Source: Pseudomonadota bacterium
GTDB taxonomy: Bacteria; Pseudomonadota; Alphaproteobacteria; Rhizobiales; Xanthobacteraceae
Reading direction: 5' to 3'
NCBI GenBank assembly: GCA_023405565.1
Contig: JAEXXW010000508.1
Coordinates: 1-5,310 of the forward strand
DNA: 5,310 nt
The notes beneath the pieces were generated by a model. The model saw only the letters and a list, made by a program, of their open reading frames with translations, was not told the origin of the DNA and ran no database searches. Shown here in pieces: positions 1 through 5,310 of this stretch. The number at the start of each line of letters is the position of its first letter. Position 1 is the first letter of the stretch. The position numbers were made by a program, and so were the translations under genes.

Positions 1-189
1 GATGAGCAGCACCCACGATGCGAGCAGCTTCGGCAGGCTGATTTCGGTGAGCAAGCTGCCGGCAATGGCCAGCAAGGAACGGCGCTTCGTACTGGACGCG
101 TCATCCTCGACGTCGCCAAGACGTGGATCCATCAGCGGGCGTGTCGGCGACGAATGATCGTTTGGCGAAGAATCGTTTGGCGAAGACAT
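1..189 (-). CDS. Unrecognised protein, N-terminal 63 residues only
   Basis: The minus strand reads openly from an ATG at 189 to the window edge, giving 63 codons with no stop. The first 20 residues are hydrophilic and low in complexity, with SSPND twice in tandem. Residues 20-37 are charged (MDPRLGDVEDDASSTKRR). From about residue 38 the chain becomes hydrophobic, and LPKLLASWVLLI at the edge looks like the start of a membrane segment. A purine-rich stretch (GAAGAGGGTGAGAG on the minus strand) lies just upstream and could act as ribosome binding site, which supports this start. It follows kup by 117 bases on the same strand and may be cotranscribed. I do not recognise the family. A cytoplasmic tail leading into a membrane protein is the most I can infer. 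An alternative start at M20 (base 132) would remove the repeat. Confidence 0.6.
   Translation of the reverse strand, partial: MSSPNDSSPNDHSSPTRPLMDPRLGDVEDDASSTKRRSLLAIAGSLLTEISLPKLLASWVLLI
157..186. repeat. Perfect 15-base tandem repeat, two copies
   Basis: The unit ATCGTTTGGCGAAGA occurs at 157-171 and again at 172-186 without a mismatch. Because 15 is a multiple of three, on the minus strand it encodes SSPND twice, directly after the initiator methionine of the partial gene. Copy-number change would add or remove five residues without shifting the frame. Confidence 0.9.
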
Positions 190-306
190 GGGAAGCTCTC
201 ACCCTCTTCTCTCCGTTCATCCTAGATGCAAACGAAGAGGCCCGTCACGGGTGGCGGAGGATCGTGCCCAAAGCCTTGGCGTGGCAGACATCCAGCAGGC
301 AGGCGG

Positions 307-2229
307 CTAGATCGTCACCTGCGTGCCGACCTCCACGACGCGGCCGGTCGGGATCTGGAAGAAGTCGGTGGCGTCGCTGGCACTCTTGGCAAGGCCGATG
401 AACAGCCGGTCCTGCCACATCGGCATGCCCGATTGCGGCGAGGGCTTGAGCGCGCGCCGCGACAGGAAGAACGATGTCGACATGATGTCGAAGGTCCAGC
501 CCTGCCTGCGCGCGATCGCCAGCGCCTTTGGCACATTCGGCTGCTCCATGAAGCCGAAATTCAGCGTCACCGTGCTGAAATGCGGGCTCACGGGCGTCAT
601 CGTGACCCGCTCCTCCTCCGGTACGCGCGGCGTATCGGCGGTGACGATGGTCAGGATGACATTGTGCTCGTGCAGGATCTTGTTGTGCTTGAGATTATGC
701 ATGAGCGCGGTCGGCGCCGATTCCGGATCGCTGGTCAGGAAGACAGCGGTGCCGGGCACGCGATGCGGCGGCTTCTTCTCGAGATTGCGCAGAAGGGAAT
801 CGAGCGGCACCTCGGTCCGGCGCGTCTTATTGGCGAGGATGCGCGTGCCGCGCCGCCAGGTCCACATGACCAGAACCATGAAGCCGGCGAACAGCAACGG
901 CACCCACGCGCCTTCGAACAGCTTCAGCATGTTGGCGGCCAGGAATGTCGTGTCGATGACGACCAGCGGAATGATCAGCAAGGCTGCCTGCCACCATTTC
1001 CACTTCCACAGCTTCCAGATGACGATGAAGCCAAGAACGCCGTCGACGATCATCGTTGTTGCGACAGCAATGCCGTAGGCCGATGCCAGCGCGCCGGACG
1101 TGCGGAACATGAGCACGAGCAACACGACGCCGATCAGCAGAATGAAATTCACACGCGGGATATAAATCTGTCCGTATTGGTCTTCCGACGTGTGAACGAT
1201 GGCAAGGCGTGGCAGGAAGCCGAGCTGGATCGCCTGCTGCACGAGCGAATAGGCGCCGGTGATCACGGCCTGGCTGGCGATGACGGTCGCAACCGTGGCC
1301 AGCACGACCATCGGGATCAACAGGCCCTCCGGCACCATCCGGTAAAACGAATTCTCGATCGTTGCCGGATTGGACAGAACCAGCGCGCCCTGACCGAAAT
1401 AGTTGATGATAAGAGACGGCAGAACGAGACCGAACCAGGCCAGCCGGATCGGCTTGCGACCGAAATGGCCAAGGTCGGCATAGAGCGCCTCACCACCCGT
1501 CACGGCCAGAAAGACAAGGCCGAGTGTGACCAGCGCCACCGTCCCGTGATTCAGCATGAAGTGCAATGCATGATACGGGTTGATCGCCAGCAGGACGTTC
1601 GGTTCGTCGAAGATATGCAATGCGCCGAGGAAAGCGATGGCGGCGAACCAGGTCGCAGTGATCGGACCAAAGAAGGATGCGACCCGCCCCGTTCCAACGC
1701 TCTGGACGGCGAACAACGCGATCAGGATCAGGAGGGTGATCGGAATCACATAATGCTCAAGCGCCGGAGCCGCGAGCTTGAGGCCTTCCACAGCCGATAA
1801 AACCGAAATCGCCGGCGTGATGAACGAATCGCCGAGGAACATCGCCGCGCCGATCATGCCAAGCACGAAGACAAGCGTCGTCCGGCGTCCCAGAACCCGC
1901 ATCGCCAGCGCCGTCAACGAGAGAGTACCGCCCTCTCCGTTATTGTCGGCCCGGAGCAGGATGAGGACATATTTGACCGTGACCACGAGGATCAGCGACC
2001 ACAGGATCATCGACAGCACGCCGAGGACGATCTCGCGGGTCAACGGTCCGCCATGTTGCGCGGCGTGGACGGCCTCGCGGAAGGCATAGAGCGGGCTGGT
2101 CCCGATATCGCCGAAGACGACACCAATACTGCCCAGCGTCAGCGCCAGGATGTTCGCGTTCGTGGCCGGGATGCCCTGACCAGCCTGGTCAGGTCCGACG
2201 GCGAGAGCTTCACCGATAGGTTTTTTCAT
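307..2229 (-). CDS. kup: Kup-family potassium uptake permease
   Basis: This gene encodes a 640-residue integral membrane permease of the KUP/HAK/KT family, which imports K+, probably with protons, across the inner membrane. The family signature [15 protein letters not shown] lies at residues 36-50. [15 protein letters not shown] (87-101), [19 protein letters not shown] (131-149) and [21 protein letters not shown] (245-265) are also typical. Hydrophobic segments fill roughly residues 27-460, in keeping with about twelve membrane spans. A soluble cytoplasmic C-terminal part (about 461-640) ends in [15 protein letters not shown], as usual for bacterial Kup. Length is normal for the family and nothing is disrupted. 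The ATG at 2229 is firm because an in-frame TAG lies at 2266-2268 with no other start between. No strong ribosome binding site is visible. The gene lies 126 bases after motB on the same strand; the hairpin between them suggests separate or attenuated transcription. Substrate K+ comes from family knowledge; affinity and regulation cannot be read here. Confidence 0.97.
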   Translation of the reverse strand: MKKPIGEALAVGPDQAGQGIPATNANILALTLGSIGVVFGDIGTSPLYAFREAVHAAQHGGPLTREIVLGVLSMILWSLILVVTVKYVLILLRADNNGEGGTLSLTALAMRVLGRRTTLVFVLGMIGAAMFLGDSFITPAISVLSAVEGLKLAAPALEHYVIPITLLILIALFAVQSVGTGRVASFFGPITATWFAAIAFLGALHIFDEPNVLLAINPYHALHFMLNHGTVALVTLGLVFLAVTGGEALYADLGHFGRKPIRLAWFGLVLPSLIINYFGQGALVLSNPATIENSFYRMVPEGLLIPMVVLATVATVIASQAVITGAYSLVQQAIQLGFLPRLAIVHTSEDQYGQIYIPRVNFILLIGVVLLVLMFRTSGALASAYGIAVATTMIVDGVLGFIVIWKLWKWKWWQAALLIIPLVVIDTTFLAANMLKLFEGAWVPLLFAGFMVLVMWTWRRGTRILANKTRRTEVPLDSLLRNLEKKPPHRVPGTAVFLTSDPESAPTALMHNLKHNKILHEHNVILTIVTADTPRVPEEERVTMTPVSPHFSTVTLNFGFMEQPNVPKALAIARRQGWTFDIMSTSFFLSRRALKPSPQSGMPMWQDRLFIGLAKSASDATDFFQIPTGRVVEVGTQVTI

Positions 2230-2267
2230 GGAACCGGGTCTTGGGCGCCCTTCGCCCGTGACTGTCT

Positions 2268-2321
2268 AAAAACGCCGCGCGGCTTAGCTTACCCCGCTCG
2301 CGGCTGCAATAGCCGCAGCGG
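2268..2321 (-). terminator. Hairpin and T-run after motB, possible terminator or attenuator
   Basis: The motB-kup gap contains an imperfect inverted repeat. CCGCT (2294-2298) pairs with AGCGG (2317-2321), and GCGGCT (2300-2305) pairs with AGCCGC (2311-2316), around a five-base loop with one bulged base. Further along the minus strand comes a short GC palindrome (2274-2283) followed one base later by five Ts (2272-2268 read on the minus strand). The large stem lacks its own T-run and the palindrome beside the T-run has a very short stem, so neither is a textbook intrinsic terminator. Together they could end motAB transcription or lower readthrough into kup. Confidence 0.4.
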
Positions 2322-2355
2322 ATGACCCGGAGATGTCGAGGCAGCCCCCCTCAAT

Positions 2356-3183
2356 TTAGGGTTTAAGACCCGGCGGGACCGGCGGCGCCTCCCGCATCAG
2401 GGTAATGGTCACGCGCCGATTGGCGGCGATATAGGGGTCATCCGGGAACAGCGGCTGGGTATCGGCGCGACCGGCCACCATGTAGAAATGTCCGGACGGA
2501 ACGCCGCTTTCATCCAGGATTTGACGGACAATTGCCGCCCGGTCGGCCGACAGGTCCCACGGTCCATATCCGGGCTTGGGCGGCGTGCGCGAGACGGCCG
2601 TATGGCCGGTGATCGACAGACGGTACGGCATGGCCCGGAACTGCGTCGACAGCTTCTGGATCAGGCGGCGCGTGCGCTCGTAGGGCATTTTCGAGCCTTC
2701 GGGAAACATCGAACGGCCGTCCTGGTCGACGATCTCGATGTTGAGCCCCTCGTCGGTCTCGATCATCATGACATTCTTGGAGATTTCGGTGATCTCCGGC
2801 ATGTCCTGCAAAGCCTGGCGCAAGGACGCCGAGGCCAGCGCGAAGTCGCTGTTGCGTTTCAGACGCACGCCGTAATCATTGGTGAAATCGCCGTCATTCG
2901 GCGAGGGCGTGGCGGACGCTTCGCTGGGATTGGTCTTGGTGACATTTTTCACCTTCGGACGCGTCGGAATACCGTCGACCTCGATCACGCCCGAATAGCG
3001 CGCATTGTTCTGCACACCGAAGGCATCGCGCATCGACCCGGCGACCACCTGCATCTTGTTATTATCGGGCGAGGAGAACGCCACCAGCATCACGAAGAAG
3101 GCGACAAGCAGCGCCATCAGGTCGGCGAAGGTCACGAACCAGCCGTGACCGCCATGGGCCTCTTCGCGTTTTTTCTTGGCCAT
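2356..3183 (-). CDS. motB: Flagellar motor stator protein MotB (PomB-like)
   Basis: This gene encodes the 275-residue B subunit of the flagellar stator. The subunit anchors the complex to peptidoglycan and carries the ion-binding aspartate of the channel. After a short basic N-terminus, one membrane helix spans about residues 15-37. It includes TFADLMALLVAFFVMLVAFS, with Asp21 matching the essential channel aspartate (Asp32 in E. coli MotB, Asp24 in PomB). Residues 45-57 (VVAGSMRDAFGV) resemble the plug helix. A Pro/Ser/Thr/Asn-rich linker follows at about 72-105. The OmpA-like peptidoglycan-binding domain covers about 145-262, with ITGHTA (191-196), LSADRA (211-216) and NRRVTITL (255-262). 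Position 196 is Ala where OmpA-like domains normally have Asp. The ATG at 3183 is the only start after the motA stop, 21 bases upstream, and the same reading frame continues across the junction. Its ribosome binding site is weak (GGGAT). No other flagellar gene is in view. Confidence 0.95.
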   Translation of the reverse strand: MAKKKREEAHGGHGWFVTFADLMALLVAFFVMLVAFSSPDNNKMQVVAGSMRDAFGVQNNARYSGVIEVDGIPTRPKVKNVTKTNPSEASATPSPNDGDFTNDYGVRLKRNSDFALASASLRQALQDMPEITEISKNVMMIETDEGLNIEIVDQDGRSMFPEGSKMPYERTRRLIQKLSTQFRAMPYRLSITGHTAVSRTPPKPGYGPWDLSADRAAIVRQILDESGVPSGHFYMVAGRADTQPLFPDDPYIAANRRVTITLMREAPPVPPGLKP

Positions 3184-3204
3184 CGGATTGATCCCGCGCG
3201 GACG

Positions 3205-3978
3205 CTAGGCCGCAGCCAGTTCTTCGGCTTCGTGGCGATGCTTCTCGGGCAGATAGGCGAGCAGCATTTCGCGCACCAAGGCCGGGCTCTTTGACTCGCG
3301 CATCATCAGCACGCCATCGATGATCAGCGTGCGGTTGATCTCCTCATCGACCAGTTTGACGTGCAGCTTGTCGGCGATCGGCAGGCAGAACAGGTTCGCC
3401 ACCGTTGCGCCGTAGAAGGTCGCGAGCAGTGCCACCGCCATGTACGGGCCGAGCTTCGAAGGATCGGTCATGTTGGCGAACATCTGCACCATGCCGATCA
3501 GCGTGCCGACCATGCCGAACGCCGGCGTACAATCGCCGATCGCGCGATACACCTTCGACCCTTCGTTCAGGTGCGTCAGGAAGTTGTCGCGGTCACGTTC
3601 GAGGTTGTCGCGGATGAAGTCCGCATCATAGCCGTCGGCGACATAGCGCACGCCTTTGGCGAGGAAGGGGTCGGAAATTTCGGCTTTTTCCAGTCCGATC
3701 GGCCCCTGCTTGCGGGCGATTTCGGCGAGACCGGCGATTTCATCAACGAGATCGCGCTGGGTGACGCGGCGAACCGTGAACGCGAATTTCATTCCCAGCG
3801 GCAGCCCGTGAAAGATCGAGCTGAGCGGAAACCGGATCAAGGTGGCGGCAAAGGCGCCGCCGAAGATGACGATGAATGCATGGACGTCGAGGAACATGCC
3901 AAGTTCGCCGCCCATCAGGATCAATGTGCAGAGAACAATAACGCCGGCGATCAGCCCCAGGCCGGTTGCGATATCCAT
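3205..3978 (-). CDS. motA: Flagellar motor stator protein MotA (PomA-like)
   Basis: This gene encodes the 257-residue A subunit of the stator. The subunit forms the ion channel with MotB in the inner membrane and pushes on the rotor protein FliG. Four membrane segments fit at about residues 5-25, 30-50, 148-170 and 178-200. A cytoplasmic loop of about 95 residues lies between the second and third, and a charged C-terminal tail follows the fourth. The third and fourth segments show GDCTPAFGMVGTLIGMV (148-164) and GPYMAVALLATFYGATVANL (177-196), followed by PIADKL (200-205). Pro152 sits at the conserved proline of segment three. The start MDIATGLGLIAG and the short length match Vibrio PomA more than the 295-residue E. 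coli MotA, going by my memory of those proteins. The ATG at 3978 is fixed by an in-frame TAG at 3985-3987. motB follows after 21 bases, so the two are almost certainly cotranscribed. I found no convincing promoter upstream. Confidence 0.95.
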   Translation of the reverse strand: MDIATGLGLIAGVIVLCTLILMGGELGMFLDVHAFIVIFGGAFAATLIRFPLSSIFHGLPLGMKFAFTVRRVTQRDLVDEIAGLAEIARKQGPIGLEKAEISDPFLAKGVRYVADGYDADFIRDNLERDRDNFLTHLNEGSKVYRAIGDCTPAFGMVGTLIGMVQMFANMTDPSKLGPYMAVALLATFYGATVANLFCLPIADKLHVKLVDEEINRTLIIDGVLMMRESKSPALVREMLLAYLPEKHRHEAEELAAA

Positions 3979-4105
3979 GAAACGCTACCCCAAACGCAAA
4001 TGCCACAAACACGCGAGGCCCACACCCCGATGCCGCAGATTAGGCGCAGCGCCATTAAGACCGGGTAAAGGCTAACAAGACGTCAGTTGCGAATTTCCAT
4101 CTTTA

Positions 4106-4125
4106 ACCAGTGCCGACCAGTGCCG
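4106..4125. repeat. Perfect 10-base tandem repeat in the divergent gap
   Basis: ACCAGTGCCG occurs at 4106-4115 and again at 4116-4125 with no mismatch. It lies in the non-coding gap between the divergent motA and regulator genes, about 20 bases upstream of the regulator's -35 candidate and 128 bases upstream of the motA start. Ten bases is close to one helical turn, so both copies present the same DNA face. It may be a double binding site for a regulator or a chance slippage duplication. Confidence 0.8.
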
Positions 4126-4145
4126 TTTTTCCAGGAAATTTCGCC

Positions 4146-4174
4146 TTGACTTCCCGCCACTCCAGTCAGATATT
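4146..4174 (+). promoter_or_regulatory. Candidate sigma-70 promoter of the regulator gene, probably leaderless
   Basis: TTGACT at 4146-4151 matches the -35 consensus at five of six positions. GATATT at 4169-4174 matches the -10 consensus at four of six, with an optimal 17-base spacer. A start about seven bases after the -10 falls on or beside the ATG at 4181, which predicts a leaderless mRNA. No purine-rich ribosome binding site precedes that ATG, which agrees. The -10 overlaps the left end of the palindrome at 4172-4191. Confidence 0.6.
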
Positions 4175-4191
4175 TCTGTCATGACAGAAAT
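4172..4191. promoter_or_regulatory. 20-base perfect palindrome, likely operator of the GbsR/MarR-type regulator
   Basis: The sequence ATTTCTGTCATGACAGAAAT is its own exact reverse complement over all 20 bases. Its centre falls inside the regulator's ATG, and it covers the end of the -10 candidate through to codon 4. Dimeric winged-helix regulators of the MarR/GbsR group usually bind palindromes of this length in their own promoters. A protein bound here would block RNA polymerase. That this gene's own product binds it is inferred from position. Confidence 0.75.
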
Positions 4192-4741
4192 TACAGATGA
4201 AAGAGAGCATAGTCCGGCGGCGCTTGATCGCTTCATCCTGCAATGGGGCGACCTTGGCGGCCAATGGGGTGTCAACCGGTCCATCGCGCAGATCCATGCG
4301 GTGCTTTATCTTTCGGAACGGCCACTGACCGCCGACGAAATTGCGACCATGCTTGGCATGGCGCGATCGAATGTCTCGAACTCGATCAAGGACCTGCTCG
4401 GCTGGAATTTGATCCGGCGCGTACCGATCAGGAATGATCGACGCGATCACTACGAAGCCGAGACCGATGTCTGGGAAATGTTCCTGCGCATCGCAGCCGG
4501 CCGCAAGGAACGCGAGATCGATCCTGCGATCAACGCATTGCGCATCTGCGTCACCGACGCTGAAGACGATCCGAAGATTCCCGCGGTCGCGCGGGAGCGG
4601 CTGAAGAAGATGCTCGAATTCGTCGAAATGATGGATGGCTGGTACGCACAGATGCTCGCGGTCCCCCGCTCGAAACTGTCGGTGCTGGTCCGTCTCGGAA
4701 CAAAGATATTCAGTTTCCTGCCAGAGCGAAAACCGAAATAA
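4181..4741 (+). CDS. GbsR/MarR-type winged-helix transcriptional regulator
   Basis: This gene encodes a 186-residue soluble DNA-binding protein. A winged-helix domain spans about residues 33-95. IAQIHAVLYLSERPLTADEIATMLGMARSNVSNSIKDLLGWNLIRR holds the helix-turn-helix, with the recognition helix at about 60-73, and the wing follows at about 80-93 (VPIRNDRRDHYEAE). The N-terminal FILQWGDLGGQWGVNRS (18-34) and the long helical C-terminal part (about 95-160) fit the GbsR group better than classic MarR; the latter probably carries dimer contacts. The ATG at 4181 is chosen because it opens the domain at the expected distance, although no ribosome binding site precedes it. Translation may be leaderless. 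The palindrome over the start codon suggests self-repression. The DUF4166-type gene begins 15 bases after the stop and is the probable target. The effector is unknown, and a link to betaine or choline, as in Bacillus GbsR, should not be assumed. Confidence 0.88.
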   Translation: MTEITDEREHSPAALDRFILQWGDLGGQWGVNRSIAQIHAVLYLSERPLTADEIATMLGMARSNVSNSIKDLLGWNLIRRVPIRNDRRDHYEAETDVWEMFLRIAAGRKEREIDPAINALRICVTDAEDDPKIPAVARERLKKMLEFVEMMDGWYAQMLAVPRSKLSVLVRLGTKIFSFLPERKPK

Positions 4742-4756
4742 CCCGGCGGTGCGGTC

Positions 4757-5310
4757 GTGAAACCGGCAAAGCAGTTGGACGTCTTCGAGAACCAGACACA
4801 ACCCGCAGATTCCCAACGCGCCGGCTCACTTGGCGATCTTCGCTTTCGTTCTCTGCTCGCCGCCGATGAATGGCAAAGCCTGCCGCTCTCCATTCGACAG
4901 CGTTTTTCAAAACGACTGGCCGACAAGAAAACGGTTGTCTATGTCGGCGAGGTTATCGAGGCTCGCTTCTCGCGGTCGGGCTGGCTACTCGCACAATTTG
5001 CACGCCTGATCGGCGGTCCGTTCCCCGTGTCTGACGACACCGGCGTTGCAAGCGTCGTCAGTGTGACAGAAGATTTTTCAACAGACGGACAAATATGGAC
5101 GCGCCTCTACGCACGCAGGCGCGGATTTCCTCATATTGTCCATTCAAGCAAACGATTTGCCGGACCGACCGGCCTTGAAGAACATGTCGGTTTTGGCGTC
5201 GGCATGACATTGCGCGTCAGCGTCGAAGACGGCGCCCTCACCTTCCGCAGCGACAGATATTTCGTCGATCTTGCGCGCTTTCGCATTTATCTCCCTCACT
5301 GGGCCTGTCC
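4757..5310 (+). CDS. DUF4166-type protein, N-terminal 184 residues
   Basis: An open frame begins at GTG 4757, 15 bases after the regulator's stop and in the same frame, and runs off the window after 184 complete codons. Residues 27-60 (DLRFRSLLAADEWQSLPLSIRQRFSKRL) and the following VVYVGEVIEARFSRSGWLLAQFARLIGGPFP (61-90) resemble the start of DUF4166. So do the WTRLYARR-type core (114-121), the GLEEHVGFGVGMTLRVSVEDG stretch (139-159) and the approach to LPHW (179-182). The family has no established function as far as I know, and its members often occur near oxidoreductase genes. No signal peptide or membrane helix is visible. GTG is chosen because no ATG occurs before residue 150; a TTG at 4775 is the only close alternative. 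The ribosome binding site is weak (GGTG). Coupling to the regulator by reinitiation is plausible. The C-terminus is cut off, so any fused second domain would be missed. Confidence 0.75.
   Translation, partial: MKPAKQLDVFENQTQPADSQRAGSLGDLRFRSLLAADEWQSLPLSIRQRFSKRLADKKTVVYVGEVIEARFSRSGWLLAQFARLIGGPFPVSDDTGVASVVSVTEDFSTDGQIWTRLYARRRGFPHIVHSSKRFAGPTGLEEHVGFGVGMTLRVSVEDGALTFRSDRYFVDLARFRIYLPHWAC

Noticed and set aside
241..251. CCCGTCACGGG inverted repeat after kup as a terminator
   Set aside because: The stem is only four base pairs around a three-base loop and no T-run follows on the minus strand.
226..1800. A 524-codon open frame on the plus strand, antisense to kup
   Set aside because: It lies wholly inside the well-supported kup gene. 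The translation is rich in His, Arg, Gln and Asp with no domain-like pattern, as expected for the antisense of a high-GC membrane protein gene.
2488..3294. A 268-codon plus-strand frame across motB and the end of motA
   Set aside because: It is antisense to two clear genes, has the skewed composition of a shadow frame and shows no recognisable motif.
3361..4068. A 235-codon plus-strand frame antisense to motA
   Set aside because: It overlaps motA almost fully and is rich in His, Arg, Glu and Gln without domain features. Its end in the divergent gap has no supporting signal.
4106..4125. The GGCAC-containing repeat read on the minus strand as a sigma-54 promoter for motA
   Set aside because: The GG/GC elements do not fall at the required spacing, so the resemblance to the -24 element is superficial.
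4166..4816. A 216-codon minus-strand frame opposite the regulator gene
   Set aside because: The plus-strand frame has a clear winged-helix domain, a promoter candidate and a palindrome. The minus frame reads as its shadow.
5060..5069. TGACAGAA inside the DUF4166-type gene as a second operator half-site
   Set aside because: There is no matching inverted half next to it and it lies within coding sequence. One eight-base match is expected by chance.

Overview
The window looks like chromosomal DNA from a motile, moderately high-GC alphaproteobacterium. A Hyphomicrobiales member close to Bradyrhizobium, Rhodopseudomonas or Afipia is my best guess, judged from protein style only and not from any search. 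It holds six protein-coding genes, two of them cut by the window edges, and shows no RNA gene, insertion sequence or CRISPR array that I can support.

Minus-strand block (1-3978), in transcription order: motA (3978-3205), motB (3183-2356), kup (2229-307), then the first 63 codons of an unrecognised protein (189-1). motA and motB are 21 bases apart and encode the flagellar stator, the membrane ion channel that powers the motor. Both resemble the short PomA/PomB branch of the family. A 126-base gap with a strong imperfect hairpin separates motB from kup, which encodes a full-length 640-residue potassium uptake permease. The unrecognised gene starts 117 bases after kup and has a 15-base tandem repeat right at its start.

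Plus-strand block (4181-5310): a GbsR/MarR-type winged-helix regulator is followed 15 bases later, in the same reading frame, by a gene for a DUF4166-type protein that runs off the window. The two most likely form one transcription unit.

The divergent gap between the blocks (3979-4180) is the most interesting part. The regulator's ATG lies at the exact centre of a perfect 20-base palindrome. A plausible -35/-10 pair places transcription start on or next to that ATG, and no ribosome binding site is visible. The simplest reading is a leaderless, self-repressing regulator controlling a poorly characterised DUF4166 gene. The same gap holds a perfect 10-base tandem duplication.
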